Part shown: positions 1-10,500 of the stretch, piece after piece
How positions within the stretch are numbered: the stretch's first letter is position 1
Layout of the letters: each line of letters starts with the position of its first letter
Assembly: GCF_918697925.1 (NCBI RefSeq)
Contig: NZ_CAKKMF010000044.1
Location: 1-39,967 of the forward strand
From: Arthrobacter sp. Bi26
Lineage (GTDB): Bacteria; Actinomycetota; Actinomycetes; Actinomycetales; Micrococcaceae
Reading direction: 5' to 3'
DNA length: 39,967 nucleotides
Translations under genes and position numbers: made by a program
Notes under the pieces: model-generated
What the model was told of the DNA's origin: nothing
The model's input: only the letters and a program-made list of their open reading frames with translations
The model's database searches: none

Positions 1-304
1 ATGTTGTGGTGGCGGACCGGCTTACGGGGCGGCGGTGGACCTCCGACTGGTGCGGGGGCCGTACGCCCTGACGCGACTGCATGAAGAAGCGGCGTGGTGA
101 GTGCGATTGTTGGACGAAGTCCTCCCGACAACGTCCGCATCGACCTTTGGGCGATGCCGGAGTCGTGGCCTGGTTGTATGCCAAATCGCGGCTTTCGACC
201 CATGGCGGCCCCGCGGGCGTAGCGGGGCTCGCCCTAGCCGGCAGCAGGCAGTTGATTTCCACCGCGGGCCACACTGCCGCCGCGCATGACCAGCGCCCCG
301 CCCG
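1..304 (+). other. Window edge, possible C-terminal tail of a cut-off gene
   Basis: No gene can be recognised here. Frame 2 is open from the first base to a TGA at 98-100 and encodes 32 residues ending LTRLHEEAAW, which could be the tail of a plus-strand protein that starts before the window. A second short frame could begin at GTG 94 or 97, overlapping that stop, and ends at 222 (42 residues including DLWAMPESWPG). Neither resembles a family I know. The rest, up to the stop of the FAD oxidase at 305, shows no gene. Confidence 0.25.
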
Positions 305-1783
305 TCATCCGCTTTCCGGAACGGCTGTGGGTACGACGTTGCGGTTCACCCGGAACTGGTTTCCCGGGTCATATCTGCGTTTGATGTCCACGAGCCGCGC
401 GTAGTTTGCGCCGTAGCTCGCGCGGACACGCTCCTGGCTGTCGTCTGCGGTCTGGAAGTTGATGTAAGTGCGGCCGGTCGCGAAGGGGCGCTGCCGCTGC
501 CAGGCGTCGCGGATCCACTGGCGGTACGCGTCCGCCCGGGGCTCGTTCGGCTCCCACATGCCGTTGACGCCGAGCACATACTGCGCGTTCCGGTTCCCGA
601 CCGCGCCGTCGTCCTCGGCGCGTTCGTTGAGCGCTCCGCCGAGGTGGAGGAACCCCAGCTCCGCGCCCGGGACCGGACACTCGGCGAACTGGTCCACGAC
701 GGTCGCGAGGAGCCCGTCGCTGAGAGCGGCGACGAACTCGGTCTTCCAGTAATAGTGCAGGCCCTTGGGCTCACCGTCGTCGAGGTAGGACTGGATCTGG
801 GTATACGGCTGCTCGCAAAGCAGGTCCACGATGGGTTTGCCGAGCGCGCGGATCGGCGCGAGCACCTCGTCGACGCGGTCAAGCTCACCGGTGTAGCAGA
901 CGGTCATGGCACAGATCTTCCTGCCCTGCCACTCCAGCGGGATGAACGGCTCCGGTGGCGCCTGCATGAGGAGCAGCCACACGGCAAGCTCCCGGGGCGC
1001 GTCGCCCGTCATTGTCCGGTAGGCGCGGAGGATCTCATCTGTCCGCTCGGAGGGCCAGGCGATGAAGCCCCCGAACACGATTGGGCCGACGGCATGCAGC
1101 CGGAACGTGAAGCGGGTGACGACTCCGAGGTTGGCCCCGGCTCCGCGCACCCCCCAAAACAGGTCGGCGTTTTCGGCACGGTTGGCGGTGCGGATCTGAC
1201 CGTCAGCTGGAACGATTTCGACCTCTTCCAAATTGTCGACCGTCCAGCCGAATCGGCGGGTCAGATAGCCGAGGCCGCCACCGAGGGCCAGTCCTGCGAC
1301 GCCAACCTCGGAGATGAAGCCAAGCACGGTCGCCAACCCGTATTCCTGTGTGGCCCGGTCCACGTCCTGCAGCAGACATCCCGGACCGACCCGTGCGAGC
1401 CGGGCTTCCGGATCGACGCTGACGGCGTTCATTCCGGACATGTCGAGCATCAATCCACCTTCGGCCACGGCTGTTCCGGCGATATTGTGGCCGCCGCCCT
1501 TGATGCTGAGCAGCAGGCGGTTGTCCCGGGCAAAGGAGACGGCAGCCGCGACGTCCTGTGCAGACGCGGCCTGGACCACCAGCGCGGGGGCCTTGGCCAC
1601 ATCGGCGTTCCACAGCATGACCGCTGCCGCCCAGCCGTCAACGCCGGGCCGCAGGAGCGGCCGTCCAATGCCGGAGGCCAGTCCCTCCAGTTGGTCGTCC
1701 TTCAGGTGAACCGCGCCGCCGTCGAGTCCGGCGATCACGGTTCGCCCGCCGTTGGACTCCCTTTCCACCAGGTGCCTTGACAT
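305..1783 (-). CDS. FAD-binding oxidoreductase, BBE (berberine bridge enzyme-like) family
   Basis: A 492-residue FAD-linked oxidase of the PCMH/BBE type. The N-terminal half holds the FAD domain: the motif GGGHNIAG carries the histidine that covalently binds FAD in this family, and VGVAGLALGGGLGYL follows. The second covalent attachment cysteine of bicovalent members is not visible at its usual place, so FAD is probably attached through one bond. The C-terminal BBE segment is present (NYARLVDIKRRYDPGNQFRVN). I chose the ATG at 1783 because GGAG lies about nine bases upstream; an ATG at 1825 would add 14 residues without a better ribosome site. The protein appears cytoplasmic with no signal peptide. 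Such enzymes oxidise alcohols, sugars or amines; the substrate is unknown. It lies directly downstream of the LuxR-type regulator on the same strand, which may control it. Confidence 0.85.
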   Translation of the reverse strand: MSRHLVERESNGGRTVIAGLDGGAVHLKDDQLEGLASGIGRPLLRPGVDGWAAAVMLWNADVAKAPALVVQAASAQDVAAAVSFARDNRLLLSIKGGGHNIAGTAVAEGGLMLDMSGMNAVSVDPEARLARVGPGCLLQDVDRATQEYGLATVLGFISEVGVAGLALGGGLGYLTRRFGWTVDNLEEVEIVPADGQIRTANRAENADLFWGVRGAGANLGVVTRFTFRLHAVGPIVFGGFIAWPSERTDEILRAYRTMTGDAPRELAVWLLLMQAPPEPFIPLEWQGRKICAMTVCYTGELDRVDEVLAPIRALGKPIVDLLCEQPYTQIQSYLDDGEPKGLHYYWKTEFVAALSDGLLATVVDQFAECPVPGAELGFLHLGGALNERAEDDGAVGNRNAQYVLGVNGMWEPNEPRADAYRQWIRDAWQRQRPFATGRTYINFQTADDSQERVRASYGANYARLVDIKRRYDPGNQFRVNRNVVPTAVPESG

Positions 1784-1890
1784 TGTTTCGCTCCATTCAG
1801 GCTTGTGTCGCTGCTGCTTGTGCACACGAGATTAGGCAGCGGTGGCCACGCGGCGCATCGGTAGAATTGCCCAATTCCGCACCCGGTAAT

Positions 1891-3546
1891 TCAGGCCACG
1901 GGCTTACCGCCCTGAATGAGTCCATGCTCGTAGGCGAAGGCAGTAGCTTGAGAGCGTGATGATAGGTCTAGCTTGGTGAAAATGTTGCTGACGTGGCGTG
2001 CCACTGTCCGCTCGCTCAGGAACAAGTCGGCAGCAATCGCCCGGTTCGTTTGCCCGCTCGCGACCAGGCGCAGCACCTCCCTCTCGCGGACCGTCAGCGG
2101 GATTTCGCTCCCGTGGCCAACTCCTGGCTGCAACGTGTCTATCCTGGCCACATCCGGCAGGGCGCCCAGCTCTTGAAACACCCACCGGGCGGCGTCGAAC
2201 TCCATTTCCGCCGAGTGTTCGTCTCCGAGGCCGCTGCATGCCAGTCCCATCAGGACCCGGACACGGGCCGCTTCATATGGTGCGTCGAGTTCCTGCCAGT
2301 CCGTCCAGGCGCGGCGCAACGCCGCCATTGCAGACTGCGAATGCCCCTCTGCGACGAGTACGGCTCCAGAGGCCTGCGCCGCCTGCGCGCCTAGCCACGA
2401 CCCGCCGAATCCCTCCGCGATTCCCTGGAGTTCGTCGGTCGCCGCCCGGGCGGCCGGCACATCACCTGCCGCGAGCATAATATCGACACAAGGGCCGAGC
2501 AGCTTGGCGCGGTCCACACTGTTCCCTGCTTCGCTAAGCGACCGGCGAATGGCCGCGGCAGCCGCCTCGATTTGCCCTTGGACAAGCCGAAGCAGCGCGA
2601 GTCCTGGCTGCGGGTCCCGCACCCATCGGCTGGCATGCAAGTAGGCCGCCTCGGCCTTTGCATATTCGCCGCACAGGCGATGCAGTTCGCCCAGTTGGTA
2701 GTACGCTGCGCCGAGTGCGGGCTGGTCCGGCGGGTCGGCCAGCCGCCTGCAGGCGGCCTGTACGGCAATCACGGCATCCGTCCAGGCACCATGGAGTTGC
2801 AGGATCTGGGCCCGGTGCACTTGGCACTGCCCTCTGTACGGGACCAAATCCGGTTGGGCCGCGCACCAGCGGCTGAGAGCCGCCGTCCAGTCCTGCGCCC
2901 GAGGCAGGTCGAACACGTCAAAACACGCCTCGATCACGGCGCAATATACGATTCCGGCAGCGACTGGGGACACTTCCCCGGCAGTGACAGGGACGATAAT
3001 TTCGTCCAGCAACTCTACGGCCCGGGTCGTTTCACGCGCACCTACCAGGGACTGCGCGAGCCCGAGCCGGGCCAGCGCCATCAGATCGGGGTCACGGAAG
3101 CGGTCGCCTGAGTCAGCGGCAAGGCTGAACGTGGCGCGCGCAGTTGGTACGTTGCCCTCCGCCACGCTTTCGAGTCCGGCCAACACTAGGACGTATCCCT
3201 GCTCGGCACAGTCATGTCCGACGTCGTCGAGCAATCGGCGGGCGCGCGCGAGCCAGGCCCCGGCCCGGGCGTTCTCGCCGCCCAGCACGAGGTGTATTGC
3301 GAGCCAAACCCCGCACCGGGCTGCGCCGGAGCGATCCGCACGACGCAATCGCTCTCGGTGCGCGCGTGCCAGGACCTGTTCGCCGACGTCGTCCCTGCCT
3401 ATCAAGTAGGCTGACGTGGCGAGCAATTCGAGATCATCGGGTTCCAACCGCACGCCACGGTCTGCGGCTGACAGCTCGGCAAACGCATTCGCCCATGCCT
3501 GTCTCCCGAAAGCAGTCCGCCCTATTTCGAGCGTGCTGGCGGCCAT
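1891..3546 (-). CDS. LuxR-family transcriptional regulator with TPR-like repeats
   Basis: About 551 residues. The C-terminal 65 residues form a clear LuxR/NarL helix-turn-helix (LTVREREVLRLVASGQTN, then SERTVARHVSNIFTKLDL). The rest is alanine- and leucine-rich helical sequence typical of tetratricopeptide-like repeats. There is no Walker A/B ATPase and no receiver domain, so it is not a canonical LAL or two-component regulator; a ligand or protein partner probably binds the repeats. I prefer the ATG at 3546, with AAGGG upstream and a family-like beginning (MAASTLEIGR); frames up to 3618 are also open. It ends 107 bases before the FAD oxidase start on the same strand, which suggests co-transcription or direct control of that gene. 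Confidence 0.8.
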   Translation of the reverse strand: MAASTLEIGRTAFGRQAWANAFAELSAADRGVRLEPDDLELLATSAYLIGRDDVGEQVLARAHRERLRRADRSGAARCGVWLAIHLVLGGENARAGAWLARARRLLDDVGHDCAEQGYVLVLAGLESVAEGNVPTARATFSLAADSGDRFRDPDLMALARLGLAQSLVGARETTRAVELLDEIIVPVTAGEVSPVAAGIVYCAVIEACFDVFDLPRAQDWTAALSRWCAAQPDLVPYRGQCQVHRAQILQLHGAWTDAVIAVQAACRRLADPPDQPALGAAYYQLGELHRLCGEYAKAEAAYLHASRWVRDPQPGLALLRLVQGQIEAAAAAIRRSLSEAGNSVDRAKLLGPCVDIMLAAGDVPAARAATDELQGIAEGFGGSWLGAQAAQASGAVLVAEGHSQSAMAALRRAWTDWQELDAPYEAARVRVLMGLACSGLGDEHSAEMEFDAARWVFQELGALPDVARIDTLQPGVGHGSEIPLTVREREVLRLVASGQTNRAIAADLFLSERTVARHVSNIFTKLDLSSRSQATAFAYEHGLIQGGKPVA

Positions 3547-4096
3547 AGTCAAACCCTTCACCGCTGGGATCGTGTCTACGGTGCTGACAATGGTCATGGC
3601 TTCGGTCTTGACGTACACCGTGGAGTCCTATGACATTGAGGATCCTCTTCGGAAAATTCCGTGGCAACAGCAACGCCAGCGCGCCGTGGGGCCAGTGAGG
3701 CGTCGGGAGCCACTCGCAGGTTTCCAGCCCCTGGCCGTTATGCCGGACGGTCAGGGGTGTACCGGCCAGGGTGAACCGGACGTCCACTGCAACGTCGGGG
3801 GCTGTTCATTCGTTGCTCATGGTGCGCGCTCTCCCAAGTTCCTGTTCATCTGATGAGGACGCCGTCACCCGATCGGCCCAGGCACCAATCGAGCGCCGTG
3901 AAACGATCCAGTTGACGTACCTTCGCGGGTCGGCATGCCAGATTGCGCCGCTTGCGACCAGCGGTGATCATTTCTTCTCTCGCGGCCGCTGTCCCGACGG
4001 CATCCTAGCGGCGGAGCGGATGTTCGAAGGGCCGGGTCTTAGGATTGGGCGTATGAAGGTCGGTAGGCTCCGGGCACGCTCAGGGCGGAGACGGCA
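3547..4096. other. Gene-poor stretch upstream of the LuxR regulator
   Basis: About 550 bases without a confident gene. On the minus strand a GTG-started frame at 3787 gives about 50 protein-like residues (VDVRFTLAGTPLTVRHNGQ and onward) before running into the 5' part of the LuxR gene in another frame. It may be a relic or a short leader and I do not recognise it. The stretch should also contain the promoter of the minus-strand LuxR gene and that of the plus-strand DUF309 gene; no convincing -35/-10 pair stood out. Confidence 0.3.
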
Positions 4097-4528
4097 ATGA
4101 CGGGTGACAGGGATCGGGATGCTGCAAGGCGCCCGCGGCAGGCCCGGCCGCGTGACGCTCTTGGCCGGCCGCTGGCGTACGGGAGCGTTGGCGTCGAGCC
4201 GGTCTCGGAGGAGCCGCTGCCGCCGGCGGAGACGTTGGTTGCGGCCCGGAGTCTGGTGGAGGCAGGCCGGCCCTTCGCCGCTCATGAGGTACTCGAGGCC
4301 CGGTGGAAAGCCGGGCCGGCCGAAGAACGCAACCTTTGGCAAGGTCTCGCCCAGATCTGCGTCGGGCTCACCCACGCCGCCCGGGGGAACAGCATTGGTG
4401 CGATCCGGCTCCTCGAGCGCGGTGCGGCCCGCCTCGAGGAGTACGGTTCCGGCGACGGGCCGACCTACGGGCTGGACTTGTCCGCCGTTGTGAGGTGCGC
4501 ACGTGACCGGATGCGCACCGGCCACTGA
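4097..4528 (+). CDS. DUF309 domain-containing protein
   Basis: A 143-residue protein. The region from about residue 45 to 115 carries the DUF309 signature: AAHEVLEARWK (the HExxE-like HEVLE core), then LWQGLAQICVGLTHAARGN and a helical segment GAIRLLERGAARL. The first 40 residues are arginine-rich and probably disordered. The start ATG at 4097 has GGAGACGGCA in front of it. The family is small, all-helical and of unknown biochemical function; a metal-binding role has been considered because of the histidine/glutamate motif. There is no operon partner: the neighbour GNAT gene converges on it from the minus strand. Confidence 0.8.
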   Translation: MTGDRDRDAARRPRQARPRDALGRPLAYGSVGVEPVSEEPLPPAETLVAARSLVEAGRPFAAHEVLEARWKAGPAEERNLWQGLAQICVGLTHAARGNSIGAIRLLERGAARLEEYGSGDGPTYGLDLSAVVRCARDRMRTGH

Positions 4529-4626
4529 CCGGCGGCCGGCATCCCCGCGGCAGGCGGCGGAGGCACTAATTCCGGGGGACTGCGGAGAGTTTGCTTGACC
4601 ATTGGCCTGTCCAATAAGCGGGTCGT

Positions 4627-5100
4627 TCAGCGGGAGCGGGTTCTCCTGGGCACGACCTTCCGGTCCGTTTCGGCGACGAGGAAGACATCGATCGAATCCT
4701 CGTGCTCGTGGACGAATCCGGTGCGTTCGTAGAGGCGTCTCGCCGGGCTGCCTTGGAGGACGTTGAGCCGGAAAGGCCGGTGATCGCGCTTCGCCTCCAA
4801 TACGTGGCGCAGCACCGCGCTCCCCAGACCCTGCCCTTGATACTCGGGGGCCAGATAGAAGTGTTCGATCCATTTCTCATCCGATTCGGGGCGGACAGCA
4901 ATGACACCCGCCGCGGAGGCTCCGACGTCGATAACAAACGTATGCGCCGGGTGAAAGCCCGTGAGGAAGCGCTGTCTGACGCGCACCGGATCCCAGCGTC
5001 CGAGGCGCTCGAGATCGGGACGCATGACTTGAGCGCGGAGCTCGGCAATCCATGATGCGTCAGAGGGAAGGCTTTGGCGCAATGACCAGACGGGAGGCAT
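4627..5100 (-). CDS. GNAT family N-acetyltransferase
   Basis: About 157 residues. The acetyl-CoA binding motif A is plain: EHFYLAPEYQGQGLGSAVL contains the Q-x-x-G-x-G/A pyrophosphate-binding loop, preceded by a beta strand (AAGVIAVRPES) and followed by the strand FRLNVLQGSPARRLYERTGF typical of motif B. An upstream frame extends to 5211, but its first 37 residues do not look like GNAT sequence. The ATG at 5100, giving MPPVWSLRQSLPSD, is the more natural beginning, although its ribosome site is weak. It acetylates an unknown amine substrate in the cytoplasm. The upstream DNA is decayed, so the gene may have lost its original neighbours. Confidence 0.75.
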   Translation of the reverse strand: MPPVWSLRQSLPSDASWIAELRAQVMRPDLERLGRWDPVRVRQRFLTGFHPAHTFVIDVGASAAGVIAVRPESDEKWIEHFYLAPEYQGQGLGSAVLRHVLEAKRDHRPFRLNVLQGSPARRLYERTGFVHEHEDSIDVFLVAETDRKVVPRRTRSR

Positions 5101-5969
5101 GTAGCCATTGAAGCTGAAACTACCCGGTACGACGAAATCGAGCAGGATCCCCGCCCCGCAGCTGAAGAGTGCCATCTGAACGACTGAACCACTCTCGCAA
5201 CAACGGGCCAAGATCCGCCTGGTTCCCGGGGCGGGATGACCATCCAGACCGTGAAGTGGTTGTGCGGGATCTTCAGTTCCATCGCGCGTTCAAAGAGCTC
5301 AACTGCCGTCGGGCGGAGCTGTCCGCCGGGAGGAACTGGAATCCTGGGCAGAAGGTGCCGTCGTCGATGAATTAGTTTTCCTCCGGACCTGACGTTGCCA
5401 GTTGTGGACAGGGCTGGGGAGGAGAGTGGACGTCCTAGCGAGGCCAGGTTGCCGGACGGAGCTTCAACGTCCTGGACGGCACGGTCAACGGCAACGGAAG
5501 CCGGTTCCATAGTTTTGGCAATAGTGTCAGCGACAGGATCTTCCAAACCCAGCAAGCTCAGAGCTGAAGCTGTCCCAGAGTCACCGCCTGCCCGTCCCGG
5601 TTGCAGCGTCCATGCTGCCCACCTATGGGCCCCTTCGGATCACTTCCGCGTTGCGTGATAGCCGCTATCGGCACGCGTCGGGGCATCACCGCGGGCACCG
5701 GCCGTGGATGACCGAGCTGGTGGAGCAGGCCAAGCTGCGCAAGGAAGCTTAGCGGAACGAGCGGCCCGTCAGCCCTCTTCGGCAACCTCGGCATGCCACC
5801 TCCTGCTCACCCAGGCGGGGAAACGGTGCAGCAGCAAACCCGCTGGACCGGTAGATGACGGGGGTGCATTCATGGATCAGGCGGTATCAGCGCCAGTGCT
5901 TGAGGGCGGTGAGGACCTCGCCGTTAGGTGGTCCACCCGATAAGGGAACCTGCCTTATTAAAGTCATAG
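5101..5969. other. Gene-poor, probably decayed stretch
   Basis: About 870 bases without an intact gene. Protein-like fragments can be read. On the minus strand around 5200-5340 a segment includes ELFERAMELKIPHNHFTVW. On the plus strand around 5530-5750 a frame ends at 5751 and includes MLPTYGPLRITSALRDSRY and WMTELVEQAKLRKEA. Neither is recognised. The mixture of partial frames in different phases suggests old gene or insertion-sequence remnants rather than a working regulatory region. Confidence 0.3.
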
Positions 5970-6012
5970 GCACGGCGGGAGCTCTCTGGTGTTCAGGGAG
6001 TTCCCGCCGTGC
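5970..6012 (-). terminator. Hairpin terminator after the MFS gene
   Basis: The 11-base arms GCACGGCGGGA (5970-5980) and TCCCGCCGTGC (6002-6012) are perfectly complementary, and the stem continues inward with GAGCTC against GAGT. It lies 31 bases past the MFS stop on the minus strand. The following T-tract is poor (CTATGACTTT), so termination may be only partly intrinsic. Confidence 0.6.
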
Positions 6013-6043
6013 GGATGGTGTTTGTGGTGCGGGTTCGTCCCTG

Positions 6044-7408
6044 TCAGTCCTGGCGGACGTTGCTGGGGTCGACGTTCCGGGCGGCGAAGATGAGCAGGCC
6101 GGAGGCCAGGATGGGGAGGACGCCCCACCATAGGGTGGCGTTGATCCAGCCGGCGCCGGCGGCGAGGGCGGCGGTGATCAGCAGGCCGCCGATGATCGCT
6201 CCGACCTGGCCGGAGGCGTTGATGATGGAGCTTCCGGTTGCCCGGGTGTGGACGGGGAAGCTTTCGCCGGTGAAGAACAGCAGGGCGGAGAAGGGGCCGA
6301 TGAGGAAGAACAGCCCGGCGCTGTACAGCCCGATGATGAGCGGGAAGTTCCCGTTCGGTGCCTGGAGCATGGTGAAGAAGGAGGCGGAACACAGGATCCA
6401 GCCGATTCCGATCGCGTTGCGGCGCCCGATCCGGTCGCCGAGCCAGCCGTGGAACAGGTAGCCGGCGAAGGCCGTTGCATTGGAGATGATGAGTACCAGC
6501 AGCGCGTTGTCGAACTCGATGTTCTTGCCGTCCGGTGCGGTAAGCAGCGACGTGCCGAGGATCGCGAATGCAAGGACGCCGAGCCAGTTCAGGAGGAAGG
6601 CTCCGCCGATCGTCAGGGTGGACCTCAGCGACTCTCCGCGGAAGACCGAGACGAGTGGGCTGGCCTTCTCCGAGACGTCGATTCCGTATTTGCTTCCGAG
6701 CTGCTGCGCCTCTTCGATCCGGCCGTCCTTGATCATCTTGTCGATCTGGTGACGGTGGGCGAATTGGGGGCTCTCCTTGAGCCAGCGTCCGGCGATGACG
6801 ATGAAGACGGCGGGGAGGGCGGCGACGGCGAAGCAGAGCGCCCACCCGCCGATGGGGAACAGCAGGTAGACGGACCCGGCAGCAAGTACGGAGCCGACCG
6901 GCCAGCCGGATTGGACGAGTGAGTAGATGAGACCGCGGCGGCGGGCCTTGGCGGGATCGCTGTTGTGGGCGAACATCTCGTTGAGGTAGGCCGCGTTGAT
7001 GGCCTGTTCGGCGTAGCCGAGGCCGGCCAGTGAACGCACGAGGACCAGGAAGACGAGTCCCAGGCCGGCAGCGATGCCCACAACCCAGCCGACAGTGGCG
7101 GTCAGCAGTGAGGCGACGGCGGCACCGACGACGGCGATCAGGATGCCCTTGCGGCGGCCGATCCGGTCGACGATCGGGCCGATCCCGAAGGCCACGAGTG
7201 CAGTGCCGGCGGTCACCCAGGTATTGATCCCCGTGGACTGGGCCGCGCTCAAGCCGAGGTCTGCGGCCAGCACCGGCAGGAGGTTGCCGAACAGGACGAA
7301 GTCATAGACGGCGAAGGTCCAGGCGAAGAAGCAAATCCAGGTGGCCAGCCGGACGTCCTTGGGCGTGACATCAGACTCGACAAATTGAAAGGTTGGGGCA
7401 GTGGTCAT
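6044..7408 (-). CDS. MFS transporter, probable uptake permease for creatinine-pathway compounds
   Basis: A 454-residue integral membrane protein with about 12 hydrophobic segments. The first loop shows the MFS signature GPIVDRIGRRKG (residues about 80-91), repeated in the second half as HGWLGDRIGRRN. The N-terminal segment WICFFAWTFAVYDFVLFGN and the central cytoplasmic loop around residue 210-240 fit the metabolite:H+ symporter / sialate-permease-like group. The start ATG at 7408 has AGGAACCGTT upstream. It follows the HyuAB gene on the same strand, separated by 117 bases that contain a hairpin, so it is either read through or separately transcribed. From its position I infer that it imports creatinine, N-methylhydantoin or N-carbamoylsarcosine; the sequence alone does not prove the substrate. 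Confidence 0.85.
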   Translation of the reverse strand: MTTAPTFQFVESDVTPKDVRLATWICFFAWTFAVYDFVLFGNLLPVLAADLGLSAAQSTGINTWVTAGTALVAFGIGPIVDRIGRRKGILIAVVGAAVASLLTATVGWVVGIAAGLGLVFLVLVRSLAGLGYAEQAINAAYLNEMFAHNSDPAKARRRGLIYSLVQSGWPVGSVLAAGSVYLLFPIGGWALCFAVAALPAVFIVIAGRWLKESPQFAHRHQIDKMIKDGRIEEAQQLGSKYGIDVSEKASPLVSVFRGESLRSTLTIGGAFLLNWLGVLAFAILGTSLLTAPDGKNIEFDNALLVLIISNATAFAGYLFHGWLGDRIGRRNAIGIGWILCSASFFTMLQAPNGNFPLIIGLYSAGLFFLIGPFSALLFFTGESFPVHTRATGSSIINASGQVGAIIGGLLITAALAAGAGWINATLWWGVLPILASGLLIFAARNVDPSNVRQD

Positions 7409-7460
7409 AACGGTTCCTAATTCACGGGGATGGTGGGGGTGTGATCAGTAGGGAACGAAG

Positions 7461-7506
7461 GGGGCGGCCTGGAGACCAGCGTCAATAACTGGCTCCAGGC
7501 CGCCCC
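7461..7506 (-). terminator. Hairpin between the HyuAB and MFS genes
   Basis: GGGGCGGCCTGGAG (7461-7474) pairs perfectly with CTCCAGGCCGCCCC (7493-7506), and CCAG/CTGG inside the loop can extend the pairing. It starts 19 bases past the HyuAB stop on the minus strand. A good T-run (TTTT) is present only on the plus-strand side; on the minus strand the tail is CTTCGTT. It may act as a partial terminator or as an RNA stabiliser that sets lower MFS expression. Confidence 0.6.
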
Positions 7507-7525
7507 TTTTACTGCGTTTACTGGC

Positions 7526-10500
7526 TTAGGTTGCGGAACTGAGCTCGGCGACCAAAACCTCGCGGCGTTCGGCGGTTGACCTCAGATCGACCGTGAGTTG
7601 GCCGCTGACCTCCTTGAGGACCACACCGTAGTCACGGGCGGCCGCCTCGGCGGTCGTGAAGCCGTCCAGCACGTCCTCGAGGACCTTCAGCGGGTCCCGC
7701 TTGTGCGGGTCACCGAAGCCACCACCGCTGGGCACGGTGATCTGCAGGGAGTCACCGGCCAGCAGTTGACGTCCGGTGACCTTGGACGGCCAGGACTCCT
7801 CGCCCGCCCGGCCGACGTTCTTCACGAGCGAGCCGTTGAGGCCGTCATGGCCGCCGAAGGCGCCCCATGGCACGTCCGACTCGTGGCGTTCACCCTCGCA
7901 GGTGATCGCGGTGTCGGTCAGGAAGGTGTTCTCCCGGACGATGCCGATGCCGCCGCGGAATTCACCGGCGGCCGCCGGCTCGGAGCGCAGTTCGTAGCGG
8001 TCGGTGCGCATCGGGAACCGCCACTCGAGCTCCTCGATCGGGTTGTTGCGGGTGTTGGCGATGAGGTTGTCTACGGAGTCCGGCCCGTCGCTGGTGGCGC
8101 GGGCGCCGTAGGAGCCCTCGTTGACCTCGAGGTAGACCCAGTACTCGCCCTGTTTCTCGTCCCATCCGGAGTAGGAGATGAAGTGGATGTGGGCGGAGTT
8201 GCCGGCGGTGACGCGCTCGGGGATGACGGGGGCGAGGGCCCGCAGGGCCAGGTCGACGGCCCGCTGTACCTGGGAGAACCGCGAGAAGGTTGCGGCCGGG
8301 TACGTGGGGTTGAAGATGGTGCCCTCCGGGGCGATGACCTTCAGCGGCTTGAGCATGCCCTCGTTTTGGGGCACGAACACGGGGAAGGCGACCTCGTCCA
8401 GGAATATCATCCGGGTGATGAACGTGAATGCCGAGACCGTCGTGCCCTCGAATGCGCAGTTGTAGGCGGTGGGCACCTGTTCGGAGGATCCGGTGAGGTC
8501 GTAGGTGATCTCGTCACCCTCGATGATCACCTTCACGACGATCGGCAGCTTCTTGCCGTAGTTGCGGCCGTCGTCGTCCAGGTAGCCGACCTCGGTCTCG
8601 TAGACGCCGTCGGGGATCTTGGCGATCTCCTGGCGCAGCATCCGCTCCGAGTAGTCGATCCAGCTCTGGCCGGCTTCGCGGACCGCGCCGAAGCCGTACC
8701 GCTCGATGAGGGCGGTATAGCGGGACTTGGCCAGCTCGCAGGCGGCGATCATCGCCTGGAAGTCGCCCTCGTTGGAGGTGGGTGTCCGGGTGTTGTTGAG
8801 GATGTGCCGGATCAGCGATTCCTGGCGGACGCCCTTCTCGGAAATCTTCACTGCCCGGAAGATGGTGCCTTCGGACTGGATGTCCTGGATGTCCACCATC
8901 AGTCCGGAGTACGCACCGCCGTTGTCGATCAGCTGGCCCGAGGCGCCGGCGAAGCCGACGAGTTCCCCGTCGTGGAAGATCGGTTCGATGATCGCGACGT
9001 CGGGGGAGTGCGTGGCGCCGAGGTACGGATCGTTGTGCAGGATGATGTCACCGTCGTGGATGTCGTCGCCGAGGACCGAGATCACACCCTTGACGATCTT
9101 GGGCATCGAGCCCATGAACATTGGCGTGGAGTCGGACTCGGCCAGCACGTTGCCGTCCTTGTCGAAGAGCCCTGCACCGAGGTCCTCGGACTCACGGATG
9201 ATCGAGGAGTAGGCCATGCGGAAGAGCACCGATGCCATTTCCTTGGCTGCGGAGTTCAGGGCGCCGCCGATCACGCGCATCAGGATCGGGGTGGCCAGTT
9301 TCTCGGCGCTCTGGGTGGCGGCCGGGCAGTCGATGACGAGGTTGCCGGCTGCGTCCACCGCTCCGGAGAATCCCGGAGGAATAACTGTGGTGGAGTCGTA
9401 CTGCTCGATGATGGCGGGGCCGGTGAAGGTGATTCCCACGCCCATCCTGTCGCGGTCGTAGAAGCCGGTGTCCAAGGTGACCGGCTTGCCATCCTGTTCG
9501 AAGGTCACCGGGCGGGTTTCCACCAGGGCGTCATCGAGGGAACCGGACTTGATCGCTTCCGGCGTGGGCAGGTCATCCATCAGGGCGCTGGCCTCCACGC
9601 GGATGTTGATGACTTCCACAGTGCCGTTCTTGAAGCGGTGCCCGTACTCCTCGAAGTGGGCGTCGTGGAAGGCTGCCTCGGCCTTTTCCAGCCAGGCCTG
9701 GTTAACCGGTCCGGCGGGCGCAGTGAAGCGGATCTCGTACCCCTGGCCCTCGTAGCGCGCGTCGGCGAGCCATTCGAGCTTGCGGCGTCCGGCTGGCACA
9801 TCCTCGGCATCGAGTTGGGCGTTGGCCTCGCGCGCCAGTTGCTCATAGGAGCCCTGGATTGCGGCGGGGTCCGCGCTGGCGAACGTGAACCGCCTCGTGG
9901 CGACGAACTCATACTTCTCGTCGGTAGCCAGCAGGCCGGTCGCAGCCATGATGCCCGGGTGGGCCGGGATCAGCACCTTCGGGACCTCCAGCTCCGCGGC
10001 GATCTCGCAGGCGAACAGTGCGCCGGCGCCGCCTGCCGCGACGAGGGTGAAGTCACGTGGATCGTAGCCGCGGCGTACGGAGTTCTGCTCGATCGCCTGG
10101 GTCATGCCGAACTTCTGGATCTGCAGCGCGCCGAGGGCGGCCTGGTCCACGGACATGTTGAGTTTTTCCGCCAGACCTTCCATGGCCTTTCGGGCGCCAT
10201 CGAGATCCAGATCCATGCCTGAGCCTGCCAGGACGCGGTCAGGACGCATGCGCCCCAGCAGCATCTGGGCGTCAGTTGATGTCGGCTCCGTCCCGCCGCG
10301 GCCGTAGCAGACCGGGCCCGGGACGGCGCCGGCAGACTGCGGACCGACGCGGAAGACCCCGCCGGCGTCGACGTAGGCGATGGAGCCGCCGCCTGCGCCG
10401 ATGGTGTCGATGTCCACCATCGGGACCATTGCCTGGTGGTCGCCGATCTTGGTGTCCAGCAGGTGGCGCATGCGCAGTTCACCCTGGTAGGCCACACCGA

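Noticed and set aside
7598..10222. Very long plus-strand open frame (874 codons) across the hydantoinase gene
   Set aside because: It is antisense to HyuAB, its composition follows the complementary codons, and it has no family features. Long antisense frames are usual in high-GC genes.
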